14,322 nt of DNA from Desulfobacterales bacterium (GCA_016735415.1 JAERRP010000264.1:1-14322), one strand, 5' to 3'; counted from the first letter of the stretch, positions 6,213 through 14,130 are shown. A program made the numbers and translations. The notes: generated by a model not told the origin, from the letters alone.

Positions 6213-8705
6213 TTACAACCCTACAATTGTCCTCTGGATAATATTATCCTGAGTTTTCCGGCTGATGTCCACGAAATGGGCGCTGTACCCAGCCACCCGG
6301 ACAATCAGCTCCTGATATTTTTCAGGGTCTTTCTGGGCAGACCGCAATGTGGAGTCATCCACCATGTTGAACTGGACGTGATCGAGACCCAGATCGGCCC
6401 AGCTCTTCATGTAGGATTTCCACAGGGTGTATCCCTTGTCGCCGCCCAACTGGGTGGGCGACAGGCGCTGGTTCAGCAGAAAAGCACGGCCATCTTTGAC
6501 ATGGTCGATTTTGCTGCATGACTTCAGCACGGCCGAGGGACCCTTTTTGTCCAACCCCGGACCCGGCGAGATACCGCCGTCGTAACATGCGTCTCCCAGC
6601 CGTCTGCCGTTGGGGAGTGCGCCGACAAGACTGGAGTAGTGGATATTGCCGCTCACATTTTCAGGCAACGCCGGCCAGTTGTTTCCACTGGGGCACTTGA
6701 TTTCATGGGAATGCCGTGCAACCTCCTTGAGGCACCGGACCATAATCTCATCCACGTAGTCGTCGTCATTGCCCCATTTGGGCGCGTTTTTAACGAAGTC
6801 CAGTCGCATCTCCTCATAACCGTCCCAATCGGCTTCCAGAGCTGTTGACAGCTGATCCATGGTGTATTTCTTCTCATCGAAAACCAGTTTCTTGACGGCG
6901 GCGAGGCTGTCGGCGTTCTCCACCCAGGTAAAAAACGTGACCCAGCAGTTGCCTCTTTCACCTTCGGGGCTGACCGCATCGAGACCGCTTTCGACGGCTC
7001 TTTCGGATATACTGGACAGGAACGGTCGACCGAAAAACTCAGGATCCTTGGCGCGCCCCAGGTTCACCGTGCGGACCAGTATGTTCATCAGCCACTCCAT
7101 CTGGGCAACCCAGGCCTGAAAAAGCTCCTCGAAATCTTTGAAGTTCCCGGCAACTCCGGTTTTCGGGCCCATCTGCATGTTGATCACCCGGTCATATCCA
7201 TCGGACAGGGCGTATTCCATCATCTTGGCCGTGTTGGCCGTTGCCGATGCCATGCGCATGGGCTGAAAACCGTGTTTGGTCGTGGGGCAGGGAGACATGC
7301 AGGCCTGGTGCACCCATGTTCTGGCCTCTTCAATGGGATGGCCGTACCAATGCACTGTATTTTCAACCAGGATTGGATCATTGCGCATGGACGGATATCC
7401 CAGCCCGTGCCGGATACACTCAAAGCACTCGCGCATGACTTCGTCCTTGACGTCGGGGTGCCATCTAAAGCCAAAGGTGGGGTTGGACACCCGCACAAGT
7501 CGGGCCGCCTGCAGAAAAGCAACGGTCAGATCGTTGCAGGCATCCGTGCCGTCCTGGTTCACGCCGCCAATTGTCCAGACCCAGGTCCCGGTGATGCCCT
7601 GAAGGCCTTCTCTGGCCCAGCGGGGGGCAAACAGGCCGATTTCGTGGGCCCGAATCAAAAACTCTCCGACCAGATCCATGGCCTCTTCTTTGGTCAGGCG
7701 CTTATCGATGTTCACATCCTTATCGTAAAACGGGCCGTGGTAATAATCCGGGCGGGCGGGCCATGCGCCTTCATAAGCCTCCGTACGCGTCATCACTTGA
7801 ACAAAGTGGTCCAGTTGAAAGGACTCCTGCAGATTTCTGGGCGGTTGGGCCGGGACCCGCTCACAGGTGTCGGCGATGCGCAGGAGTTCTTCCCTGCGCT
7901 TCGGGTCGGTCTCGAAGTTTTCCGCAATAATTCGCGCCAGCCGGGCATAACGGCCAGCATAGTCTATGACCGCCTCGAGAATGATCTGCATAGCCTCCCA
8001 GTTTAACATCTTGTCGTACAGGGGCAAAATATCCGGTCCCGGCGTGCCTGCTGTTTTCTCTTCCGCGGCTTCAATGTTCGCATCGATTTCATCGATGATG
8101 TCTTCAAAGCCCCTCTTGCCGGTAAGAAAATATTCATAGTCCTTTCCCGAATATCCATAGGCCGATGAAGGGGTCCCCCATCCGATGACACCGCTCATGA
8201 ACTTGACCGTGTCCTCGGGATCCAACACCCGGCCGAGTCTGTCGACAGCTGTCCGCCCCCCCCAGTAGTCATTGACTTCGGCTACCAGTTCGAGTGATTC
8301 TTTTTCCGGTTCCGGTATGATACCCTGCTCGTTATAAACCTCCTCATTGACGATGCTGGCGCCTTCTGGATACCATTCCAGCGTGTTAGGCAGGGTGCCG
8401 GCATATCCCACCAGCTGCGCCTGGTCCGTTATGAAAATGGTCTTGTTTTCCAGATAATGGGCAAGCGCCTTGGCTTTTCTTAACATCTGCGGGTCGTGCT
8501 CGTTTTCTTTCCAGGCTTCGGTAAACAGTTTCGCCCGTTCGAGGTTGACTTTTATCCCCGGGGCGTAGTTTCCGCCGATGGCGCCTTTTTTCCAGACCGC
8601 CTTTCTCAGGTAATCAAGTCGTGCCGAACGCTCCTTTTCAGCCACCCACCACCATTCTTTGCTCTCATCAAGCTGTTTTTTATTTTTTGCCGTCACGGTA
8701 GACAT
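6213..8705 (-). CDS. assA: Fumarate-adding glycyl radical enzyme, catalytic subunit (alkylsuccinate synthase-like)
   Basis: The 830-aa protein is a glycyl radical enzyme of the benzylsuccinate synthase (X-succinate synthase) clade. The thiyl-radical site is C469 in WVHQACMSP. The glycyl radical site is G806 in VRVAGYSAHFVD, the motif of toluene BssA. It also shares APKWGNDDDYVD, DGGISPGPGLDKKGP and FLLNQRL with that clade. Such enzymes abstract H from a hydrocarbon C-H and add the carbon radical to fumarate, giving a substituted succinate; they act in the cytoplasm and die in air. Two features favour the alkylsuccinate (AssA/MasD) branch: MSPCPTTKHG after the active Cys rather than MSPG, and the N-terminal AVWKKGAIGGNYAPGIKV. 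This preference comes from memory of the families, not from an alignment, so an aryl substrate remains possible. GGGAG lies seven bases before the ATG. The activase and a Fe-S subunit lie upstream in the same operon. Confidence 0.9.
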   Translation of the reverse strand: MSTVTAKNKKQLDESKEWWWVAEKERSARLDYLRKAVWKKGAIGGNYAPGIKVNLERAKLFTEAWKENEHDPQMLRKAKALAHYLENKTIFITDQAQLVGYAGTLPNTLEWYPEGASIVNEEVYNEQGIIPEPEKESLELVAEVNDYWGGRTAVDRLGRVLDPEDTVKFMSGVIGWGTPSSAYGYSGKDYEYFLTGKRGFEDIIDEIDANIEAAEEKTAGTPGPDILPLYDKMLNWEAMQIILEAVIDYAGRYARLARIIAENFETDPKRREELLRIADTCERVPAQPPRNLQESFQLDHFVQVMTRTEAYEGAWPARPDYYHGPFYDKDVNIDKRLTKEEAMDLVGEFLIRAHEIGLFAPRWAREGLQGITGTWVWTIGGVNQDGTDACNDLTVAFLQAARLVRVSNPTFGFRWHPDVKDEVMRECFECIRHGLGYPSMRNDPILVENTVHWYGHPIEEARTWVHQACMSPCPTTKHGFQPMRMASATANTAKMMEYALSDGYDRVINMQMGPKTGVAGNFKDFEELFQAWVAQMEWLMNILVRTVNLGRAKDPEFFGRPFLSSISERAVESGLDAVSPEGERGNCWVTFFTWVENADSLAAVKKLVFDEKKYTMDQLSTALEADWDGYEEMRLDFVKNAPKWGNDDDYVDEIMVRCLKEVARHSHEIKCPSGNNWPALPENVSGNIHYSSLVGALPNGRRLGDACYDGGISPGPGLDKKGPSAVLKSCSKIDHVKDGRAFLLNQRLSPTQLGGDKGYTLWKSYMKSWADLGLDHVQFNMVDDSTLRSAQKDPEKYQELIVRVAGYSAHFVDISRKTQDNIIQRTIVGL

Positions 8706-8720
8706 GTCGCTTCTCCCATT

Positions 8721-8888
8721 TTAATTTTTTTTCTGAAAATTGCCGCATTTCGATGCGTCATTGTCCGCATCGACGGGTTTCGCTTTGTGATACGCCTGAC
8801 GAGGGTCAACCACCCGCTGGACGCAATCTCCGCATGAATCATCATCTTCAAACGGGAAAAAGCTGCCACATTCGTTACATGTTGTCAT
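8721..8888 (-). CDS. Small gamma-type Fe-S subunit (BssC-like)
   Basis: This 55-aa protein begins MTTCNECGSFFPFEDDD. It has Cys at 4, 7, 19, 22 and 48; C4-x2-C7-x-x-F-F-P, then D-C22-V, then K-P-V-D and K-C48-G-N-F match the layout of the benzylsuccinate synthase gamma subunit BssC. BssC binds a 4Fe-4S cluster in a HiPIP-like fold and holds the catalytic subunit near its substrate entrance. Its place between activase and catalytic subunit is the D-C-A order of toluene bss operons. The ribosome site GAGGAGGTGA is strong, and the stop lies 15 bases before the catalytic-subunit start. C19 is an additional Cys with no obvious role. Confidence 0.82.
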   Translation of the reverse strand: MTTCNECGSFFPFEDDDSCGDCVQRVVDPRQAYHKAKPVDADNDASKCGNFQKKN

Positions 8889-8933
8889 CTGTCTTCACCT
8901 CCTCTCGCAAAATATTGGGTTTTGGTTGAACTT

Positions 8934-9953
8934 TTAATTTAAATTCATACCCGCAGACAGGGTTCCTATGGTCTGATGGCCCAAGTGAGTCTGCTGAGGA
9001 TGTTCAAAACCGGATCCACCTATCGTTGCATTGAGGCCCGCTTCGGTATAAAAATTCAAAAGGGGCTCAACATCGGAATTGACAAGGGCTTCGTATCCAT
9101 CCATGGGCCATAGTTTGCCAAGCCATGCATATTTGTCTTCACACCAATTGTGATAGGGCAACAAATCGATTCGGCTGATGGGGCGTGGTAGGCCCTTGAG
9201 GAATTCAACAACCTTGCGATGGTAACCGAACGAATCGGTGTAATCGGGAATGAGCAATACCCGCAGCCATATCTCCGAGCCACTCTCCGATAGGTTGATC
9301 AGGTTCTGCAAAATTATTTCATTGGGAACCCCCGTCATTTTTTTATGCTCCGCAGAATCGATATGCTTTAAATCGTACAGAACGATATCTGCTTTACTCG
9401 CAAGGGGCTTGAGGCTTTTCCACGGGCCATTTCCTGACGTGTCCAGACAAATGGAGATGCCCGCTTTCGTGGCCTCGTCCATGAGTTCAGCGACGAATTC
9501 GCATTGGGTTAACGGTTCGCCACCGCTGATGGTCATCCCCCCATTTGAGTTCTCGTAGAAGATTCGATCGCTTTCCACTTCAGCCAGAACTTCGGCCACG
9601 GACAGCGGCTCCCCCACCGTCTCAAGTGCGCCATATGGACATGCTTCAACGCATTTCATGCATCCGTCGCACCGTTCATGAATAATTTTGTAATAGGAGG
9701 ATCCTTCTTTCCGGGCCTCTGCGGGATGAACCGGAGGATTGATGGCGCTGCTGGGGCAGGCATCAAGGCAAGCGCCGCATTGTACACAAAGCATCTTTTT
9801 CCAGTAAAGCTCCCGGGATGCGGATTGCGTTTCCGGATTGTGACACCACCGGCATTTCAAGCTACACCCTTTTATATAAACATTGGTTCTAAAACCCGGG
9901 CCGTCATTCAGCGAAAACCGTTGTACCTTGGTAATTAAGACATCTTTTTTCAT
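8934..9953 (-). CDS. assD: Glycyl radical enzyme activase (radical SAM)
   Basis: The 339-aa protein carries the radical SAM motif C30-SLK-C34-RW-C37, after the glycyl-activase signature LNDGPGFRTNVYIKGC. Two 4Fe-4S ferredoxin motifs are inserted: C56xxC59xxC62xxxCP (56-67) and C95xxC98xxC101xxxCP (95-106). The SAM-binding GG motif is NGGMTISGGEP (about 137-147), followed by LDTSGNG and DLKHID. This is the usual build of the BssD/AssD/PflA-2 group: SAM is cleaved reductively to a 5'-deoxyadenosyl radical, which takes H from the partner's glycine (G806 in the adjacent enzyme). It is the first gene of the operon, about 112 bases downstream of the predicted sigma-54 start site, and precedes the BssC-like gene by 45 bases. 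The symbol follows the alkane assignment of the partner and is provisional. Confidence 0.92.
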   Translation of the reverse strand: MKKDVLITKVQRFSLNDGPGFRTNVYIKGCSLKCRWCHNPETQSASRELYWKKMLCVQCGACLDACPSSAINPPVHPAEARKEGSSYYKIIHERCDGCMKCVEACPYGALETVGEPLSVAEVLAEVESDRIFYENSNGGMTISGGEPLTQCEFVAELMDEATKAGISICLDTSGNGPWKSLKPLASKADIVLYDLKHIDSAEHKKMTGVPNEIILQNLINLSESGSEIWLRVLLIPDYTDSFGYHRKVVEFLKGLPRPISRIDLLPYHNWCEDKYAWLGKLWPMDGYEALVNSDVEPLLNFYTEAGLNATIGGSGFEHPQQTHLGHQTIGTLSAGMNLN

Positions 9954-10030
9954 ATCTCAGCTCTCTCTCGTAATACCCATTCTATGACTTTTTTTATTAG
10001 GAAACGAACCAGCAGAATGAAATAAGAACA

Positions 10031-10099
10031 ACCCGTTTTCGTGTGGGCTTAGTTGCCCGTTTTGTTTGACTATCAGCAAATCGTATGCCAAACGGGCAC
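10031..10099. repeat. GCCCGTTT inverted repeats around the leftward promoter
   Basis: GCCCGTTT (10055-10062) and AAACGGGC (10090-10097) form an 8-base perfect inverted repeat, extended imperfectly to TTGCCCGTTTTG / CCAAACGGGCACC. A third copy, ACCCGTTTTCG, begins at 10031. The right arm overlaps the -24 element. They may be an operator for a regulator acting on the promoter, but a chance arrangement is possible. Confidence 0.4.
10075..10090 (-). promoter_or_regulatory. Sigma-54-type promoter for the activase-synthase operon
   Basis: The minus strand reads TGGCAT-ACGAT-TTGCT, the full consensus TGGCAY-N5-TTGCW with GG and GC exactly 10 bases apart. Transcription would start near 10063, giving a leader of about 110 bases before the activase ATG. 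Sigma-54 promoters need an enhancer-binding ATPase regulator, and none is present in the window. Hydrocarbon-degradation operons are often controlled this way. Confidence 0.75.
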
Positions 10100-10409
10100 C
10101 AAGCGATAATTATCTGCCACAAACTGAATGCGAATCAGAAATTGCAGTTTCCTCATAACCTAATATAATCAATAGCATATTGACCAAAAGGGGATAAATG
10201 GCACCTTACGATATGCTGGGCAGGGAGAGGGGTGAAAAGAAATTGAGAGGGTTTAGTGGAAGGCGAAAATTCGGACACATTGGCCGTGCAGAAGTTATTT
10301 ATGTCTATATTGCCCTGTAAAAAACGAATCTGATTTGTCCCTTTTATCGGAGCTCAGTCGGTCCCGTATCTCAAAAACAGTGTTGTTCGTTAATTGGAGG
10401 CCGGTCAGA

Positions 10410-10425
10410 TGGTATAAATATTGCG
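10410..10425 (+). promoter_or_regulatory. Sigma-54-type promoter for the MoaD-like/MoxR/VWA operon
   Basis: The plus strand reads TGGTAT-AAATA-TTGCG. GG and GC are 10 bases apart; the -24 element has T for C and the last base is G, so the match is good but not perfect. The start would be near 10436, leaving a leader of about 36 bases before the ATG with its AAGGAGG. Confidence 0.55.
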
Positions 10426-10460
10426 AGCCTACGTAAAAGATTGTGGCTTAACATATCTCA

Positions 10461-10467
10461 AAGGAGG
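10461..10467 (+). promoter_or_regulatory. Ribosome binding site fixing the MoaD-like start
   Basis: AAGGAGG lies four bases before the ATG at 10472. It rules out a longer frame beginning with TTG at 10421, which would lie inside the -12 promoter element. A second ATG at 10481 is nine bases downstream and less well placed. Confidence 0.6.
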
Positions 10468-10471
10468 GCAA

Positions 10472-10744
10472 ATGGCGGTTATGATAAGAATTCCAGGGTC
10501 GTTAAAAAGCTGGCTCGACGGAAAAACTGAATTAATTTGTCAGGGAGAGAACGTTTCCGATTGTATTGATTACCTTGATCAAAAGTTTCCAGGTGTCAAA
10601 TCGAAACTGCTCGACCAAGACGGCAACATATCCAATATATTGATTTTTCTTAACGGGGATAACCTTCGAAATCTTGGAGGACTTCAGACACCGGTTAATG
10701 ATAGCGATGAAATCAGCATGATCCCGCTGTTCGCCGGCGGATAA
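10472..10744 (+). CDS. MoaD/ThiS-family ubiquitin-like protein
   Basis: The 90-aa protein (starting MAVMIRIPGSL) has a beta-grasp layout: strand VMIRIPGSL, then ELICQGENVSDCIDYLDQKFPGVKSKLL (strand and helix), then SNILIFLNGDNLRNLGGLQTPV, and DEISMIPLFAGG at the C-terminus. The terminal Gly-Gly and the 'D-x-I-x-x-[IV]-P-x-x-[AS]-G-G' ending are diagnostic of MoaD/ThiS sulfur carriers. Their C-terminus is adenylated by an E1-like enzyme and then made a thiocarboxylate. No E1-like, MoaE or ThiG gene is visible here, so it could serve molybdopterin or tungstopterin synthesis, or act as a sulfur donor or modifier for a neighbour. It is first in the rightward operon. Confidence 0.85.
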   Translation: MAVMIRIPGSLKSWLDGKTELICQGENVSDCIDYLDQKFPGVKSKLLDQDGNISNILIFLNGDNLRNLGGLQTPVNDSDEISMIPLFAGG

Positions 10745-10775
10745 ACGCTATCTCCTGAGAAAGAAGGTCGATACG

Positions 10776-11297
10776 ATGATACAGGATAATCCGGAATCTA
10801 AATTTGTTTTTGTATTTCATCCGAAGCTATTGAACGGCAAAACCTACACGATTCGAAATGGGAAAGGCATGACCAACGGCGAGGTGCTTCAATACTGGGG
10901 AAAATGGATTGTATTGGGGGAGCGATCATGGCTCGACAAATTGGCGATTAATCTCGACCTTTTTGTGGAAAATGAAAAAATTCCTGTTATAAAATTTGAC
11001 CGGACCCCGTCAGTCAATCTCGGCATCGAGGAATGCGTGATGATGGTTTATTGTGATCGGCGCGATCGGGATGATGTCTGGCAGATTCTCAGCCGATTTG
11101 GATTGAGACTCAAGGCGTGGGTAACGGAAAAAGAGACCATGGAAATGTGGCTTCCCGGCGGGCGACTGTTGGAAAGATGGATAAAATCAAAAAATTTTGA
11201 TGAAGCTGCCGGAAAAACGGCAAGAAAAGATGCTCAATCCCGGCTGGGCTATATCTTTGAACATCCGGACGAGGTGTTTGTACCATGGGAGCAGTAA
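10776..11297 (+). CDS. Uncharacterised 173-aa protein
   Basis: I do not recognise a family. The N-terminal half is strand-rich (KFVFVFHPKLL, TYTIRNGKGM, KWIVLGERSWLDKLAINLDLFVE); the middle has IEECVMMVYCDRRDRDDVWQIL, like a beta-strand-to-helix unit, and the end is charged and helical. It has just two Cys (residues 88 and 94) and no signal peptide or membrane segment. It starts 31 bases after the MoaD-like gene with AAGAAGG upstream, so the two are likely co-transcribed. Because it lies between a sulfur-carrier-like protein and a MoxR-VWA pair, it may be a client or adaptor of one of them; that is a guess. Confidence 0.8.
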   Translation: MIQDNPESKFVFVFHPKLLNGKTYTIRNGKGMTNGEVLQYWGKWIVLGERSWLDKLAINLDLFVENEKIPVIKFDRTPSVNLGIEECVMMVYCDRRDRDDVWQILSRFGLRLKAWVTEKETMEMWLPGGRLLERWIKSKNFDEAAGKTARKDAQSRLGYIFEHPDEVFVPWEQ

Positions 11298-11537
11298 AAC
11301 CATACATTTTTTTTACGAAGCCCTTTACATCGGGGCCGCAAAAAAAGGTAACATGTTGTCTTGAATGGCGTTTGGCCCTGCAACGGCCACTGTGCCGGGG
11401 GATCCACACAATCTTACGATAGCCTTGATGTATCTTTTATTCATACCACAATCCCGCACAAGCGTGCCGATTCATTTTTTTATGGTTTATGTAAATCTTC
11501 CTTTTTAACGATTATAGCACAAAGGACAGTTGATACG
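11298..11537 (+). other. 240-base gap before the second MoxR ATPase
   Basis: No convincing gene lies here. The A/T tracts at 11308-11346 include no hairpin with a U-run, so no terminator is apparent. TGGCC-CTGCAAC-GGCCA (11373-11389) is a five-base stem. The upstream TGGCGTTTGGCCCTGCA resembles a sigma-54 promoter but has the wrong spacing. The gap is long for an operon, so a separate promoter for the ATPase is possible. Confidence 0.5.
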
Positions 11538-12398
11538 ATGATCAAAAAAGCCAGTCAGTTGAGGATCCCGCCCATTGACCCTGATTTTTTTATTTTGGAT
11601 GAGGACAGGGCCATACTGGAAAAATTCGAGCGGATGTCTGAAAAACATCCTGTAAATTTATTGATCACCGGAGACCAGGGGTGCGGCAAGTCATCGCTGG
11701 TGCGGCAGTTTGCCGGAATCAGTAAAAGGCCGTTGGTAACCTTTCAAATGGGACTGTTATCCGAGTCCGGAGAACTGTTCGGGCAGCAACGATTGAAGGA
11801 CGGCGAAACATTTTATCAGGAATTTCTTTTTCCCAAAGCAATCCAGACGCCCGGTTGCGTAGTTCATCTTGAAGAGATAAACCGCACCGAGGCACCCCAT
11901 GCCTTGAATGAACTCTTCTCCGTTTTATCCGAGGACCGCTGCATCTGGATTGATGAGCTTGGTTTTGTTGAGGTGGCGCACGGAGTGATCTTTTACGCGA
12001 CCATGAACGAGGGCAACGAGTTTACAGGCACCGATACGCTCGATGCCGCCCTGCGAGACAGATTCTACCGGATTCATCTCAACAATCTTCCCCAAGATGT
12101 CGAAAAGGCAGTGTTGATCCGGAAGGCCGGTCTTGACGAAGCCAAGGCGGAAACCGTTTTGAAAATGGTGGGGCGGGTCAGAAACAATGAACAGTCCGGA
12201 ATCAAAGTATCCATCCGGCACAGCCTGATGATTGCCGAACTCGTGTCTTTGGGTGCTTCGATGAAAGAGGCGTTGATATACGGCCTGCAGGTATCGCAAG
12301 ACACCGTTGAATCCTTACTGCTTGCCATTCATGTGGAAACAGGGGAATATCAACCTAAACCCGGGGTATATGTTCCGTATGTTCCGAAACAGGTGTAA
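11538..12398 (+). CDS. MoxR/NorQ-type AAA+ ATPase, copy 2
   Basis: The 286-aa protein has Walker A TGDQGCGKSS (44-53), Walker B CVVHLEEIN (107-115), sensor-1 Asn in ATMNEG (about 157), and LDAALRDRF (168-176). These positions coincide residue for residue with copy 1 on the other strand; the core 37-176 aligns without a gap at about 100 of 140 identical positions by eye, while the first 30 and last 40 residues differ. ATG at 11538 is selected by homology and by AAAGGA about 11 bases upstream; a longer frame back to 11361 would begin with TTG and add an unrelated leader. It is followed after 28 bases by its VWA partner. It is either a specialised ATPase for a second client or a spare for the synthase. 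Confidence 0.92.
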   Translation: MIKKASQLRIPPIDPDFFILDEDRAILEKFERMSEKHPVNLLITGDQGCGKSSLVRQFAGISKRPLVTFQMGLLSESGELFGQQRLKDGETFYQEFLFPKAIQTPGCVVHLEEINRTEAPHALNELFSVLSEDRCIWIDELGFVEVAHGVIFYATMNEGNEFTGTDTLDAALRDRFYRIHLNNLPQDVEKAVLIRKAGLDEAKAETVLKMVGRVRNNEQSGIKVSIRHSLMIAELVSLGASMKEALIYGLQVSQDTVESLLLAIHVETGEYQPKPGVYVPYVPKQV

Positions 12399-12426
12399 TC
12401 GACCGGGAATATAAAAAGGTTATCAA

Positions 12427-14130
12427 ATGAACGCCTATTCTTCATTCTGGCGAAGAAACCGGTCGGGTGATGAAGTCACCGAACATGTGCTGTGCCTGCG
12501 TGCCTTGAGAAAGGTGGCCGGATCCATCGGTCGAAATGTTAAGCCGGTATACTGGAAAGGCATGGTGGAAAACGATAATAGATCTATCATTCTTGATTCG
12601 GACACGATTAAGGGGGAATACCCCGTATCATTCACCTCTTTTGATATTCTGGTCGGCCAGGTGGCACTTGAAGCGTTGTCTACGCTTGAATGGGGCGATT
12701 GGGTCACAGGTAAGGTGATTAACCAAGCCGAGTGTGAATTCCATCCTGTATTGAAATACATGAAAAATATCATCCGGGCTGCTGAGGACATCTACATTGA
12801 CCACCTGGCGAGATCTTCTGTATGGTCACTATATTTGGCCAGATTCTGGCAGTCCGAATTAAAAAAAAACAGACGCGACCCGAACCTGCCACCCAGTCCG
12901 TCAAGCCTTGCCGATGCCTGGCGTTCGGAGGTAATCCTTGGAGAGCGGTTGGATCGCATGCACAGCTATTATTACCGGCCCCTGGAAATTTTGAACCAGC
13001 ATACGGATGTGTTGCGTAAAATTGTCTCCTTGCCCCTGCTTTCGGAAAGACGCAGCAAAAGAAGTGAACTATATGTCGATATCTGGCATCAAATTGTCTT
13101 GGTTATTTCTGAGTGGGAAATATTTCAGAGTTCTCCCGACGCTGTCAACTTAATCGATGAATCCGCCCTCAGTGGTGATGCCTGTGAAAATCCCGATGAA
13201 GGCAACGATGAGCTGCCGGAAGAGGCACAGGAACATAGTGACACAGACAGCGATCTTATTGACCGGATAAAAGATGCCGTTAATGATGCCGGCAAAAATG
13301 ACCTGTCCAATGCCGTCGCGGTAGCCATTGAAGATCCTGAAGCGGGTGAAATGGAAACAATCATCAAACAGGGTACGGCGATTAGCGACATCCAACCCGA
13401 TGCGTTTCAGGTGCAGCGACTCAGAGACGTATTTATAGAGCATCGACACCAATGCAGGTGCTGGCAAAAAAAGGTAACCAAAAAGAGATTGAATGAAGGT
13501 AAAGTTGACTCCCGTCGACTTTATCGGGCCCCATTGGACGGCCGTATTTTTAAAAAAAAGGAGACAATCCCGTTTGACGCTTCATGGCACATTTGCATCG
13601 TTGCAGATGCATCGGCATCAATGGGCAAAAAGTCAGGCGGCAACAGACCGTGGCAGACCGCGGAAAAAACGTTTGTCGCTCTGGCCAATGCGGCTAAAGG
13701 TTTTAGCAACCTGATTGATATTTGCGCTTATTGCGAAGATGGCGGCGTCTGCGTACTTACTCGGTTATATCATGACGAAACCACATACACCGTAGTTCCC
13801 AGGGGGAGGACCCCCTCCGGCCAGGCCATTACTGCTGCGGCATTGTCATTGAATAACAATTACAAAAACCGCCTGATCATTCATATATCTGATGGTGCTG
13901 CCAATTGCGGGCTAAACATGGGTTTTGCGCTTGAGCACTGTCGATCAAATGACATCGGTGTGTTTGCGATCGGTTGTGGCTGCAACGTACAGACGAAGGA
14001 TTTTCTAAGGGGATACTTTTCGGTGGATCAATTGTGTTTTGTGGATAATATCATCAGCCTGCCGGAGATTCTTGAAAGATTGTTCCAACAGAAAATGCTG
14101 GATTTTTTCGATACACGCAATATCGTATGA
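12427..14130 (+). CDS. VWA-domain MoxR partner protein (NorD/CbbO-like), copy 2
   Basis: The 567-aa protein has a C-terminal VWA domain (about 383-560) with a complete MIDAS site: D394-A-S396-A-S398, T462 in GRTPSGQA, and D489 in HISDGAAN. It shares with copy 1 the segments RALRKVAGSIGRN, YPVSFTSFDILVGQVALEAL and SRRLYRAPLDGRIF just before the VWA domain. Residues 240-290 are strongly acidic (DESALSGDACENPDEGNDEL onwards), in contrast to the Lys-rich linker of copy 1; such charge differences could set which ATPase or client it binds. A C-R-C pair (343-345) and several other Cys lie in and before the VWA domain. AAAAGG lies about nine bases upstream of the start. As the last complete gene of the rightward operon it would work with MoxR copy 2. 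Confidence 0.88.
   Translation: MNAYSSFWRRNRSGDEVTEHVLCLRALRKVAGSIGRNVKPVYWKGMVENDNRSIILDSDTIKGEYPVSFTSFDILVGQVALEALSTLEWGDWVTGKVINQAECEFHPVLKYMKNIIRAAEDIYIDHLARSSVWSLYLARFWQSELKKNRRDPNLPPSPSSLADAWRSEVILGERLDRMHSYYYRPLEILNQHTDVLRKIVSLPLLSERRSKRSELYVDIWHQIVLVISEWEIFQSSPDAVNLIDESALSGDACENPDEGNDELPEEAQEHSDTDSDLIDRIKDAVNDAGKNDLSNAVAVAIEDPEAGEMETIIKQGTAISDIQPDAFQVQRLRDVFIEHRHQCRCWQKKVTKKRLNEGKVDSRRLYRAPLDGRIFKKKETIPFDASWHICIVADASASMGKKSGGNRPWQTAEKTFVALANAAKGFSNLIDICAYCEDGGVCVLTRLYHDETTYTVVPRGRTPSGQAITAAALSLNNNYKNRLIIHISDGAANCGLNMGFALEHCRSNDIGVFAIGCGCNVQTKDFLRGYFSVDQLCFVDNIISLPEILERLFQQKMLDFFDTRNIV

Larger units (their letters stand above)
9954..10471. other. Divergent regulatory region between the two operons
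   Basis: No coding frame here looks real on either strand. The region holds a sigma-54-type promoter for each direction and a cluster of GCCCGTTT-type repeats by the leftward promoter. Upstream enhancer-binding-protein sites would be expected about 80-200 bases from each promoter, that is about 10150-10300; I see no clear palindrome there. A shared enhancer could act on both promoters. Confidence 0.7.

Noticed and set aside
7272..8006. 244-codon plus-strand ORF opposite the catalytic gene
   Set aside because: It is antisense to highly conserved glycyl radical enzyme sequence; low-complexity composition and no recognisable domain.
10199..10217. TGGCAC followed by TATGCT as a plus-strand sigma-54 promoter
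   Set aside because: GG and GC are 13 bases apart; sigma-54 requires 10.
11366..11382. TGGCGTTTGGCCCTGCA as a sigma-54 promoter for the second ATPase
   Set aside because: Spacing between GG and GC is 11, and the -12 element is poor.
11361..11537. Longer N-terminus for the second ATPase
   Set aside because: The start would be TTG with no ribosome site, and the paralogue aligns from the ATG at 11538.
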